64,000 nt of DNA from Winogradskyella arenosi (GCF_003337305.1 NZ_QPJO01000003.1:372001-436000), one strand, 5' to 3'. Shown: positions 7,206 to 16,192, counted from the first letter of the stretch. Translations and numbers: made by a program. The notes: a model not told the origin generated them from the letters alone.

Positions 7206-10200
7206 ATGACTTTTTTAGATAAAGTACTTAAAGTTTTTGTTGGAGATAAATCCAAACAAGATGTAAGTGCCATTAAACCTATTGTAGAGAAAATAAAAAC
7301 TTTCGAGAAAGCTTTAGAGGCCTTATCACATGACGAATTAAGGGCAAAAACGGCCGAATTTAAAGCTAAAATAGCAGAAGTCAGGCAACCTTTAAACACT
7401 AAAAAAGAAGCCCTTTTAGAAAAAGCGAAGCTTACTGAAGACATTGATGATCGTGAAGATATCTACTTAGAAGTCGACAAAATTGACGATGAGATCTATG
7501 AAGTCACTGAAAAAGTACTTAACGACATTCTTCCTGAAGCCTTTGCAGTTGTTAAAGAAACCGCAAAACGTTTTGTTCACAACACTGAAATTCCAGTAAC
7601 AGCAAACGCTTTTGACCGTGAAATCTCTGGCGAACATGACTATGTTACCCTAGAAGATGATAAAGCTGTATGGGCCAATTCTTGGGATGCCGCAGGAAAG
7701 GCCATTACCTGGGATATGATCCATTACGATGTACAATTAATTGGTGGTATTGCGATGCACCAAGGTAAAATTGCAGAAATGCAAACAGGGGAAGGTAAAA
7801 CTTTAGTGGCAACCTTACCGGTTTACTTAAATGCTTTAGCAGGGAAAGGTGTTCACTTAGTAACGGTAAATGATTACTTAGCAAAACGTGATAGCGCTTG
7901 GATGGCTCCAATATTCCAATTCCACGGAATGAGCGTGGATTGTATTGATTATCACACGCCAAACTCAGATGCGCGTCGTAAAGCTTATAATGCCGATATT
8001 ACTTATGGTACCAATAACGAATTTGGTTTCGATTACCTCCGTGATAATATGGCTAATTCGCCAGAAGATTTAGTGCAACGTCCACATCATTTCGCTATTG
8101 TGGATGAGGTCGATTCTGTATTGGTTGATGATGCGCGTACGCCATTAATTATTTCTGGTCCTGTACCAAAAGGAGATGTACATGAATTTGATGCGCTTAA
8201 ACCTAAGGTTAATGCTATTGAAGAGGTTCAAAGAAAATATTTAGTTGGTGTTTTAGCTGAAGCCAAAAAATTGATTGCTGCTGGCGACACTAAAGAAGGT
8301 GGTTTTCAATTATTAAGAGCTTACAGAGGTATTCCTAAAAATAAAGCCTTAATTAAGTTTTTATCTGAAGAAGGTGTTAAACAACTCCTTCAGAAAACGG
8401 AAAACTATTACATGCAAGATAATAATAGAGAGATGCCTACTGTAGATGCAGAACTTTATTATGTTATTGATGAAAAGAACAATCAAGTTGAATTAACAGA
8501 TAAAGGTGTCGATTTCCTTTCTGGTGAAGATGATCCAGATTTCTTCGTGATGCCAGAAATGGGAACAGAGATTGCAAAAATTGAATCGAAAGGTCTTTCA
8601 TCTGAAGAAGAAGCTGAGCTTAAAGAAGAATTATTTAGAGATTTCGGAATTAAGTCAGAGCGTATCCATACCCTTAATCAACTTTTAAAAGCTTACGCCT
8701 TATTTGAAAAAGACAATCAGTATGTTGTTATGGACAACAAAGTCATGATTGTAGATGAGCAAACTGGTCGTATTATGGATGGGCGTCGTTATTCAGACGG
8801 ATTACACCAAGCCATTGAAGCTAAGGAAAACGTAAAAATTGAAGCAGCAACCCAAACCTTTGCTACCGTAACGCTTCAGAATTACTTTAGAATGTACCGT
8901 AAACTTTCTGGTATGACGGGTACAGCGGTAACAGAAGCTGGTGAGCTTTGGGAAATCTACAAATTAGATGTTGTTGAAATTCCAACCAACAAACCAATTG
9001 CTAGAGATGATAGAGACGATTTAGTTTATAAAACTAAGCGTGAAAAATACAATGCCGTTATTGATGAAGTTGTAAGTCTTTCTAACGCGGGTCGTCCGGT
9101 ACTTATTGGTACAACCAACGTTGAGATTTCAGAGCTTTTAGGAAAAATGTTAAGCATACGCAAAATAGACCATAATGTCTTAAACGCGAAACAACATAAA
9201 AAAGAAGCCGATATCGTTGCCCAGGCTGGTAATGCAGGGCAAGTTACCATTGCAACCAATATGGCAGGTCGTGGTACGGATATTAAATTAAGTGACGAGG
9301 TTAAAGCTGCAGGTGGTTTAGCCATTGTAGGAACCGAACGTCATGATTCGCGTCGTGTTGATAGACAGTTACGAGGTAGAGCAGGTCGTCAAGGAGATCC
9401 AGGAAGTTCTCAATTTTACGTTTCGTTAGAAGATAACTTAATGCGTTTATTTGGTTCTGAACGTATCGCTAAGATGATGGACAGAATGGGCTTAAAAGAA
9501 GGCGAAGTTATTCAACATGGCATGATTTCTAAATCTATTGAGCGTGCGCAGAAAAAAGTAGAAGAGAATAACTTTGGTGTACGTAAACGATTACTAGAGT
9601 ATGATGATGTGATGAACGCACAACGTGAAGTGGTGTACAAGCGTCGTCGTAATGCCCTACATGGTGAACGTTTAAGAGTAGATTTAGCTAATATGATTTA
9701 CGATACCTCTGAAGGTATTGCGATGAGTAATAAAGAAGCCAACGACTTTAAAAACTTTGAGTTTGAATTGATCCGTTACTTCTCAATGCCATCTCCTATC
9801 ACTGAAGCTGAATTTGGTAAAAAGAATGCTACAGAAATTGCTGGTATTATTTATAAAGCAGCCTTTAAGCATTACCGTGAAAAAATGCAACGTGCTGCAG
9901 ATTTAGCATTTCCTGTTATTGAAAATGTTTATAACACGCAACGCGATCGTTTTAAAAGAATTGTAGTGCCATTTACGGACGGTGTTAAAAATCTACAAGT
10001 CGTTACAGACTTAGAAAAAGCTTATGAAACTAAGGGAACTCAGTTAATTAATGATTTTGAAAAGAACATTACTTTAGCTATTGTTGATGATGCTTGGAAA
10101 GAACATTTACGTAAAATGGACGAATTAAAGCAATCTGTTCAGTTAGCGGTTCACGAACAAAAAGATCCTTTATTGATTTATAAATTTGAGTCTTTTGAAT

Positions 10201-10562
10201 TGTTTAAGGGGATGATTGACCAAGTTAATAAAGATGTGATTTCATTCTTATTTAAAGGTGAAATACCACAAGAAACAGCAGATACTATTCAAGAAGCTAA
10301 ACAACAGAAGCAAGAGAAATTAGAAACACAGAAGGAAGAAATTCCTAATTTAGATGAGCGTTCTTCTCAAAGCAGACAAGTTGGTGAAGGTGCATCGCGT
10401 CAGCAACAGCAAGTTGTAGAAACCGTGGTTAGAGATCAACCAAAAATTGGTCGTAACGATAAAGTGACGATTAAGAATGTAATGAGTGGCGAAAGTAAAG
10501 CTGTGAAATACAAACAAGCCATTCCGCTTTTAGAGAAAGGCGAATGGGTTTTAGTTGAATAA
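7206..10562 (+). CDS. secA: Preprotein translocase subunit SecA
   Basis: The protein has 1118 residues, the long form usual in Bacteroidota. DEAD motor motifs include MQTGEGKT at residues 192-199, GTNNEFGFDYLRDNM, and IVDEVDSVLVDDARTPLIISG near residue 300. The second motor domain has SGMTGTA, IATNMAGRGTDIKL and QLRGRAGRQGD. Helical scaffold motifs GVRKRLLEYDDVMNAQRE and DDAWKEHLRKMDELKQSV follow. SecA drives ATP-dependent export of unfolded proteins through SecYEG. The tail (PKIGRNDKVTIKNVMSGESKAVKYKQAIPLL) replaces the cysteine zinc finger of proteobacterial SecA, as expected for this phylum. It stands alone between its own 5' region and a terminator. Confidence 0.98.
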   Translation: MTFLDKVLKVFVGDKSKQDVSAIKPIVEKIKTFEKALEALSHDELRAKTAEFKAKIAEVRQPLNTKKEALLEKAKLTEDIDDREDIYLEVDKIDDEIYEVTEKVLNDILPEAFAVVKETAKRFVHNTEIPVTANAFDREISGEHDYVTLEDDKAVWANSWDAAGKAITWDMIHYDVQLIGGIAMHQGKIAEMQTGEGKTLVATLPVYLNALAGKGVHLVTVNDYLAKRDSAWMAPIFQFHGMSVDCIDYHTPNSDARRKAYNADITYGTNNEFGFDYLRDNMANSPEDLVQRPHHFAIVDEVDSVLVDDARTPLIISGPVPKGDVHEFDALKPKVNAIEEVQRKYLVGVLAEAKKLIAAGDTKEGGFQLLRAYRGIPKNKALIKFLSEEGVKQLLQKTENYYMQDNNREMPTVDAELYYVIDEKNNQVELTDKGVDFLSGEDDPDFFVMPEMGTEIAKIESKGLSSEEEAELKEELFRDFGIKSERIHTLNQLLKAYALFEKDNQYVVMDNKVMIVDEQTGRIMDGRRYSDGLHQAIEAKENVKIEAATQTFATVTLQNYFRMYRKLSGMTGTAVTEAGELWEIYKLDVVEIPTNKPIARDDRDDLVYKTKREKYNAVIDEVVSLSNAGRPVLIGTTNVEISELLGKMLSIRKIDHNVLNAKQHKKEADIVAQAGNAGQVTIATNMAGRGTDIKLSDEVKAAGGLAIVGTERHDSRRVDRQLRGRAGRQGDPGSSQFYVSLEDNLMRLFGSERIAKMMDRMGLKEGEVIQHGMISKSIERAQKKVEENNFGVRKRLLEYDDVMNAQREVVYKRRRNALHGERLRVDLANMIYDTSEGIAMSNKEANDFKNFEFELIRYFSMPSPITEAEFGKKNATEIAGIIYKAAFKHYREKMQRAADLAFPVIENVYNTQRDRFKRIVVPFTDGVKNLQVVTDLEKAYETKGTQLINDFEKNITLAIVDDAWKEHLRKMDELKQSVQLAVHEQKDPLLIYKFESFELFKGMIDQVNKDVISFLFKGEIPQETADTIQEAKQQKQEKLETQKEEIPNLDERSSQSRQVGEGASRQQQQVVETVVRDQPKIGRNDKVTIKNVMSGESKAVKYKQAIPLLEKGEWVLVE

Positions 10563-10580
10563 CCACCTATTATTGATATA

Positions 10581-10614
10581 AAAAAATCCTGATGTCTTCA
10601 TCAGGATTTTTTTT
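10581..10614 (+). terminator. Rho-independent terminator of secA
   Basis: The hairpin TCCTGATG-TCTT-CATCAGGA, flanked by A and T runs, lies 18 nt after the stop codon. Confidence 0.9.
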
Positions 10615-11039
10615 AGTTTAAAACATAAATTAAACCCTTAACGTCACTTCGAGTGAAATCTCCTTTTTCAGAGATTTTGTATCGAGAAACTTTTTCACTA
10701 ACCTCGGTTCTCGATACGTTTTTCGCGCACGCGAAACACTCGAACTGACGAACCAGTACAAATTGACCCCTCAACGTCACTTCGAGTGAAATCTCCTTTT
10801 TCAGAGATTTTGTATCGAGAAGCTTTTTCACTAACCTCGGTTCTCGATACGTTTCTCGCACACTCAAAACACTCGAACTGACGGAAGAACACTAATTGAA
10901 CCCTCTACGTCACTTCGAGTGAAATCTCACTTTTCAGAGATTTTGTATCGAGAAGCATTCCACAACTCATTGTTCTCGATACGTTTCTCGCACACTCAAA
11001 ACACTCGAACTGACGAACCATTACAAATTGAACCCTTAA

Positions 11040-11486
11040 CGTCACTTCGAGTGAAATCTCCTTTTTCAGAGATTTTGTATCGAGAAGCTTTATGTCTTAA
11101 ATTTCTTTTTAGCCAGATTAGGTAATGCCGCGTAATCTCCATCAATTAAAGCTTCTTTCTTCGCTCTAGACCATTTCTTTATTTGCTTCTCTGTTTGAAT
11201 CGCTAAAGTAATATCAGTGAATTCTGCATAAAATACTAGTTGAACAGGTCTCCTGCTATAGGTATAGCTCTCTTTATGCTTTCCTGTTTCGTGCTGCTCC
11301 AACCTGTTCGTTAGATTAGAAGTCAAACCCGTGTAATAGGAATTATCTGAACATTTAAGGATGTAAACATAGGACTGTTTCATGATAGCAAGATAATAAA
11401 AACAGACTAAACAACTATATATCAGCGACTAACTAAAATTTGGTTCTCGATACGTTTCTCGCACACTCAAAACACTCGAACTGACG
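11040..11486. mobile_element. Composite repeat unit carrying a GIY-YIG gene, copy 1
   Basis: The unit is 447 bp. Its left 50 bp (11040-11089) and right 45 bp (11442-11486) match the two halves of a solo unit. Between them, in the loop of the central GTATCGAGAA/TTCTCGATAC hairpin, lies the minus-strand nuclease gene plus its leader. Solo units share AGCTT on one side and ACTAAC on the other side of this loop, so they look like internal-deletion derivatives. No target-site duplication is evident because the 24-bp spacers are shared by all units. Mobility is inferred, not shown. Confidence 0.6.
11090..11383 (-). CDS. GIY-YIG nuclease domain protein, copy 1
   Basis: This is a 97-residue single-domain protein of the YhbQ/UPF0213 or Slx1-like GIY-YIG group. 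Visible signature residues are YVYIL at 5-9 (GIY position), YYTG at 16-19 (YIG position), R27, H31 and E65 (metal ligand, within TEKQIKKW). The C-terminus is basic. The stop codon directly abuts the left arm of the surrounding palindrome. All catalytic positions are intact, so an active nuclease is expected. The protein is identical to copy 2, 736 bp away. GIY-YIG enzymes nick or cut DNA, often at branched structures; action on the surrounding palindromes is my inference. Confidence 0.9.
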   Translation of the reverse strand: MKQSYVYILKCSDNSYYTGLTSNLTNRLEQHETGKHKESYTYSRRPVQLVFYAEFTDITLAIQTEKQIKKWSRAKKEALIDGDYAALPNLAKKKFKT

Positions 11487-11775
11487 AACCATTACAAATT
11501 GAACCCTTAACGTCACTTCGAGTGAAATCTCCTTTTTCAGAGATTTTGTATCGAGAAACTTTTTCACTAACCTCGGTTCTCGATACGTTTTTCGCGCACG
11601 CGAAACACTCGAACTGACGAACGAATACAAATTAAACCCCAAACATCACTTCGAGTGAAATCTCGTTTTTCAGAGATTTTGTATCGAGAAGCATTCTACC
11701 ACTCAGGGTTCTCGATACGTTTCTCGCGCACTCAAAACACTCAAACTGACGAACCATTACAAATTAAACCCCAAA

Positions 11776-12222
11776 CGTCACTTCGAGTGAAATCTCGTTT
11801 TTTAGAGATTTTGTATCGAGAAGCTTTATGTCTTAAATTTCTTTTTAGCCAGATTAGGTAATGCCGCGTAATCTCCATCAATTAAAGCTTCTTTCTTCGC
11901 TCTAGACCATTTCTTTATTTGCTTCTCTGTTTGAATCGCTAAAGTAATATCAGTGAATTCTGCATAAAATACTAGTTGAACAGGTCTCCTGCTATAGGTA
12001 TAGCTCTCTTTATGCTTTCCTGTTTCGTGCTGCTCCAACCTGTTCGTTAGATTAGAAGTCAAACCGGTGTAATAGGAATTATCTGAACATTTAAGGATGT
12101 AAACATAGGACTGTTTCATGATAGCAAGATAATAAAAACAGACTAAACAACTATATATCAGTGACTAACTAAAATTTGGTTCTCGATACGTTTCTCGCGC
12201 ACTCAAAACACTCGAACTGACG
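11776..12222. mobile_element. Composite repeat unit carrying a GIY-YIG gene, copy 2
   Basis: This is the same 447-bp layout as copy 1, offset by exactly 736 bp. The central 352 bp differ at two positions (11330/12066, a silent Thr codon change, and 11426/12162 in the leader). The flanking arms differ at three positions in only 95 bp. A faster-diverging flank and a nearly identical core would fit recent copying of the core, although the counts are small. Confidence 0.6.
11826..12119 (-). CDS. GIY-YIG nuclease domain protein, copy 2
   Basis: This 97-residue protein is identical in sequence to copy 1, with the same GIY-YIG residues (YVYIL, YYTG, R27, H31, E65). It is in the same orientation and at the same position inside its repeat unit. 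Two intact copies with one silent change in the coding region suggest recent duplication or gene conversion rather than decay. No other gene lies within the array. Confidence 0.9.
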   Translation of the reverse strand: MKQSYVYILKCSDNSYYTGLTSNLTNRLEQHETGKHKESYTYSRRPVQLVFYAEFTDITLAIQTEKQIKKWSRAKKEALIDGDYAALPNLAKKKFKT

Positions 12223-13160
12223 AACCAGTACAAATTGAACCTACAACGTCACTTCGAGTGAAATCTCTTTTTTAGAGATTTTGTATCGAGAAGATTTTTC
12301 ACTAACCTCGGTTCTCGATACGTTTCTCGCGCACGCGAAACACTCGAACTGACGAACCAGTACAAATTGAACCTACAACGTCACTTCGAGTGAAATCTCC
12401 TTTTTTAGAGATTTTATATCGAGAAGCTTTTTCACTAACCTCGGTTCTCGATACGTTTCTCGCACACTCAAAACACTCGAACTGACGAACCATTACAAAT
12501 TGAACCCTTAACGTCACTTCGAGTGGAATCTCGTTTCTCAGAGATTTTGTATCGAGAAGCTTTTTCATTAACCTCGGTTCTCGATACGTTTTTCGCGCAC
12601 GCGAAACACTCGAACTGACGAACCATTACAAATTGAACCCTTAACGTCACTTCAAGTGAAATCTCGTTTTTTAGAGATTTTGTATCGAGAAGCATTCTAC
12701 CACTCAGGGTTCTCGATACGTTTCTCGCGCACTCAAAACACTCGAACTGACGAACGAATACAAATTAAACCCCAAACGTCACTTCGAGTGGAATCTCGTT
12801 TTTCAGAGATTTTGTATCGAGAAGCTTTTTTACAAACCTCGGTTCTCGATACGTTTCTCGCGCACTCAAAACACCCAAATTGACGTAGCACTACAAATTA
12901 AACCCTCAACGTCACTTCAAGTGAAATCTCGTTTTTCAGAGATTTTATATCGAGAAGCTTTTTCACTAACCTCGTTCTAGGTACATTTCTAGAACAACCC
13001 ATCTGACCTACAAACCCCGAAACAAAAAAAGCATAAACCTCAACATTCAACTTTATCAAAAAGAAAATTCTTAAATTTACAATTCAGAAAACGACACAAA
13101 AATAAGCGCCTTTAAAACCTAAAATCAGCTTCTTTTCCAAGTTATAAATACCCATCCATA

Positions 13161-15068
13161 ATGAAAAATATCGTCCTAATAATAGCCCTTATGTTAAGCA
13201 GTACCTTAGTTAACGCACAAAACACCATGACTCCAGAATTACTTTGGCAGGTAGAACGCCTTAGTGTTAACGGCCTAAATGAAGCCGAAACGGAACTATT
13301 CTTTACTGTTAAAACACCAAATATCAGCACCAATGGTTTTGACGCTAAATACTATAAAATGACACTTGCTACGGGGGCTCTTAAAGAAATTAAAAAAGAT
13401 GCCATGTCTGTTAAGGATAAGAACATTTCACCAGATGGACAGTATCAGCTATTTCATAAAGAAGTGGCACTCGAAGCTATAAAAGGGAATGAGGTCTATT
13501 CAGATCTTAAAGATGCTGAAGTTTATATCTTTTCCGATTTAGATATTCGTCATTGGGATACGTGGCAAGAAGGGAAATACAACCATGTATTCTATAAATC
13601 ATTAGACGACCAAAAAGCCTCAGGCATTGATATTATGCCTAATGAACCTTACCATACGCCACAACGCCCTTTTGGTGGTGATGAAGACTACATTTGGGCA
13701 CCCGATAGTAAATCGATCTACTATGTAAGTAAAAAACTAAAAGGAAAAGATTATGCCACAAGCACCAACACAGATATTTACAAATACGATATAGAAACTA
13801 AAACTACTGAAAATATTACCGAAGGAAATAAAGGTTATGATACAGCTCCTGCCTTTTCTTCTAAAGGTGCCCTAGCATGGTTACAGATGTCAACCGACGG
13901 TTACGAAAGTGACAAAAACGACCTTATTGTTTTACATCAAGGCATCAAACAAAATTTAACCGCAAACTGGGATGAGTCCGTTAGAAGTTTTCTTTGGAGT
14001 CAGGACGGAGAAAGTATTTATTTCACAGCAGCTACAGAGGGGACGATTCAACTCTTTAAGGTCAATTATCCGGGCCGAAAGCGAATGGCTCCGGTAGTTA
14101 CTCAACTATCTAAAGGCCCTTTTGATGTTACAAGTATTGTTGCGCAAAAAGATCAGACACTTTTAGTGACACGAACTGACATGAATCATGCCGCTGACAT
14201 TTATAGTTTCAATCTAAAAAAAGAAATGTTTAAGCAACTCACCGCCATTAACAAAGATTTATACGCAAAGGTTGATTTGCCAACCGTAGAGAAACGTTAC
14301 GTTACAACGACCGACGGAAAGCAAATGTTAGTATGGGTAGTGCTACCGCCAAACTTTGATGCCACTAAGAAATACCCAACTTTACTCTATGCTCAGGGTG
14401 GTCCCCAATCTCCCCTATCGCAGTTTTATTCTTACCGGTGGAATTTTCAACTCATGGCTTCTCAAGGATATATTGTTGTTGCTCCAAACCGTCGTGGTAT
14501 GCAAGGACATGGTGTACAATGGAATGAAGCTATTAGTAAGGACTGGGGCGGACAAGTTATGGACGATTATTTAAGCGCTATTGATGCTATGGCCAAAGAA
14601 CCCTATGTAGATGCCGATCGCCTAGCCGCAATTGGGGCTAGTTTTGGTGGCTATTCAGTTTTTTATTTAGCAGGAATGCATAACAACAGATTTAAATCCT
14701 TTATTGCTCATGATGGTGTTTTTGACACACGTAGTATGTATGGTACTACTGAAGAATTATTCTTTGTAAATCATGATTTCGGTGGTCCATATTGGGATCA
14801 ATCCAATACGGCAGCACAAAAAACATACAACACGTTTAACCCAATAACCAAAGTTCAAAATTGGGATACCCCAATACTAATTATCCAAGGTGGTAAAGAT
14901 TTTAGAGTCCCTATAGAACAAGGTTTAAGTGCTTATCAAGCTGCTCAATTATTAGGACTTAAAAGTAAACTTCTTTACTTTCCAAATGAAAATCACTGGG
15001 TTTTAAAACCTCAAAATGCTTTAGTTTGGCAACGTGAGTTCTTTAAATGGCTGAAAGACACTTTATAA
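13161..15068 (+). CDS. S9 family serine peptidase (prolyl oligopeptidase / DPP-like), secreted
   Basis: The protein has 635 residues with a signal peptide ending in NAQ (about residue 20). The N-terminal two thirds is a beta-propeller-like region with WD/PD40-type repeats (SPDGQYQLF, WAPDSKSIYYVSK, WSQDGESIYFTA). The C-terminal alpha/beta-hydrolase domain has nucleophile motif GASFGGYS with Ser near residue 494, Asp in GGKDFRVP near 580 and His in NENHW near 612. Such enzymes cleave short peptides, typically after proline, in the periplasm. The exact specificity is not deducible. It starts just beyond the repeat array and is separated by 36 nt from the next gene. Confidence 0.92.
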   Translation: MKNIVLIIALMLSSTLVNAQNTMTPELLWQVERLSVNGLNEAETELFFTVKTPNISTNGFDAKYYKMTLATGALKEIKKDAMSVKDKNISPDGQYQLFHKEVALEAIKGNEVYSDLKDAEVYIFSDLDIRHWDTWQEGKYNHVFYKSLDDQKASGIDIMPNEPYHTPQRPFGGDEDYIWAPDSKSIYYVSKKLKGKDYATSTNTDIYKYDIETKTTENITEGNKGYDTAPAFSSKGALAWLQMSTDGYESDKNDLIVLHQGIKQNLTANWDESVRSFLWSQDGESIYFTAATEGTIQLFKVNYPGRKRMAPVVTQLSKGPFDVTSIVAQKDQTLLVTRTDMNHAADIYSFNLKKEMFKQLTAINKDLYAKVDLPTVEKRYVTTTDGKQMLVWVVLPPNFDATKKYPTLLYAQGGPQSPLSQFYSYRWNFQLMASQGYIVVAPNRRGMQGHGVQWNEAISKDWGGQVMDDYLSAIDAMAKEPYVDADRLAAIGASFGGYSVFYLAGMHNNRFKSFIAHDGVFDTRSMYGTTEELFFVNHDFGGPYWDQSNTAAQKTYNTFNPITKVQNWDTPILIIQGGKDFRVPIEQGLSAYQAAQLLGLKSKLLYFPNENHWVLKPQNALVWQREFFKWLKDTL

Positions 15069-15104
15069 GCTTTCCTTATATAACCCTTAAAAAAAAATGA
15101 TAAC

Positions 15105-15512
15105 ATGTTAAGATCTATTGCTGCCACTATTATCGGACTGATTTCCGCTTCATTAACGGTCTATGTTATTGAGAGCCTTATCGGACATCATCTTTTTCCA
15201 TTACCTCTTGGTGCAGATCCTTTAAATATAGAATGGTTAAGCACACATATGCATGAAATTCCGGTGGGCATGAAAATTTGTGTTGTTCTCGCGCATTTTA
15301 TTGGCATTATGGCAGGAATGTTTGTAGCCGCTAAAATTTCGAAAAAAAGTATAATTCCTAGTTATATAGTGGGAATTATGATGCTTTTCGCCACTTTATC
15401 TAATATTATAATGTTACCTAAAGAATTTTGGTTTACACTGTCTGATGGTTCATTGGCCCTACTCGGGTTTTTCTTAGGTAAGAGTCTTGCTAAAAAACAA
15501 CTTCAGTTTTAA
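15105..15512 (+). CDS. Small integral membrane protein, unknown function
   Basis: The protein has 135 residues with about four hydrophobic helices: residues about 3-23, 57-78, 88-106 and 116-131. A short loop near residues 33-50 carries two His residues (THMHEI). No known domain is recognised. It follows the S9 peptidase gene by 36 nt, so cotranscription is likely. Its stop codon overlaps the stop of the convergent M23 gene. Confidence 0.7.
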   Translation: MLRSIAATIIGLISASLTVYVIESLIGHHLFPLPLGADPLNIEWLSTHMHEIPVGMKICVVLAHFIGIMAGMFVAAKISKKSIIPSYIVGIMMLFATLSNIIMLPKEFWFTLSDGSLALLGFFLGKSLAKKQLQF

Positions 15513-16192
15513 ATGTCTAATAGTAAATTAGGATTAGGGCAGTTTTCTTTATAAAAAGCAATGTCCTTTAAATTACTTACCCCAGGATAATCGCCTTTAA
15601 AATCTTGAATAGCCCTTATAATTTGAAAGTGTAAATGTGGAGGATAATCACCATTAACCTCTGCCGCTCCCAAACTTCCTATTTGCTGACCTTGGTTTAC
15701 GGCTTCACCCACACGCCACGATGACATAGACGCTAGACTTAAATGACCGTATAAAGTATAAAACTCAAATCCTTCAATCTTATGTTTTAGGATTAGCGTT
15801 GGTCCGTAATCTCCATGATTGGTGTTATTGTTAAAACTATGAATGCTTCCTTTTAAGGGGGCCAAAACCGGGGTATCTACCGCCGTCCATACATCCAATC
15901 CTAAATGGATATTTCTTTCCGTATCGACATCTAAAGGTTTAAAATAAGTACTTCGCCTGTAAAGCCCTCGATGCTCTAAATAGCCCCCAACAGCTACTTT
16001 TGCTTGCTGACGCGCCATTTCACTCCATATATAAGCCTCTAAAGCTTTAGAAGAAGATAGATCTACCGTTTGTAAAGCTGTATTGGTTAAGGATAAGTTT
16101 AGAGGGATAATAGAACTTTTATCCGCTAAGGCTTCAAGCACCACGTGGGTGGGCAATGCACTTAAAAATTGTTCAAAAGGAGACAGCATCAT
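15509..16192 (-). CDS. M23 family metallopeptidase (LytM-type)
   Basis: The protein has 227 residues. Zinc-site motifs of M23 endopeptidases are present: HLGLD (H96, D100), YGH (H150) and HLHFQ (H186, H188). The family cuts peptide cross-links in peptidoglycan, although some members only bind. No signal peptide is visible at the N-terminus (MMLSPFEQFLSALPTHVVLEAL), which is odd for a wall hydrolase and suggests a cytoplasmic or non-classical role, or a start misplaced relative to a lost signal. Its 3' end overlaps the convergent membrane-protein gene by 4 nt (15509-15512). Translation may begin at the second Met. Confidence 0.85.
   Translation of the reverse strand: MMLSPFEQFLSALPTHVVLEALADKSSIIPLNLSLTNTALQTVDLSSSKALEAYIWSEMARQQAKVAVGGYLEHRGLYRRSTYFKPLDVDTERNIHLGLDVWTAVDTPVLAPLKGSIHSFNNNTNHGDYGPTLILKHKIEGFEFYTLYGHLSLASMSSWRVGEAVNQGQQIGSLGAAEVNGDYPPHLHFQIIRAIQDFKGDYPGVSNLKDIAFYKENCPNPNLLLDI

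Larger units (their letters stand above)
10642..13010. repeat. Array of 13 nested palindromic repeats with constant 24-bp spacers, two carrying a GIY-YIG gene
   Basis: Solo units are at 10642-10750, 10775-10883, 10908-11015, 11511-11619, 11644-11751, 12247-12354, 12379-12487, 12512-12620, 12645-12752, 12777-12885 and a degenerate one at 12910-13010. Gene-bearing units are at 11040-11486 and 11776-12222. Each solo unit is 108-109 bp, and every spacer is 24 bp (form AACCATTACAAATTGAACCC). Each unit starts CGTCACTTCGAGTG and ends CACTCGAACTGACG, which are 13/14 reverse complements. Inside are an AAATCTC/GAGATTT hairpin, a perfect central GTATCGAGAA/TTCTCGATAC hairpin, and a right-arm hairpin that is strong (TTTCGCG-CA-CGCGAAA) in three units. 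The whole unit could fold as a three-armed cloverleaf in single-stranded DNA or RNA. Open frames across the array are by-products of the repeat. Confidence 0.93.

Noticed and set aside
10613..12883. Small ORFs of 64-88 codons on both strands across the repeat array, for example 10613-10867 and 12656-12883
   Set aside because: They read through the palindromic units, have low-complexity repeated peptides and appear on both strands because the repeat is an inverted one. Only the two GIY-YIG frames show a real protein family.
10642..13010. CRISPR array
   Set aside because: Although repeats and regular spacers are present, the 24-bp spacers are nearly the same sequence, the repeats are over 100 bp and palindromic, and no cas gene is present.
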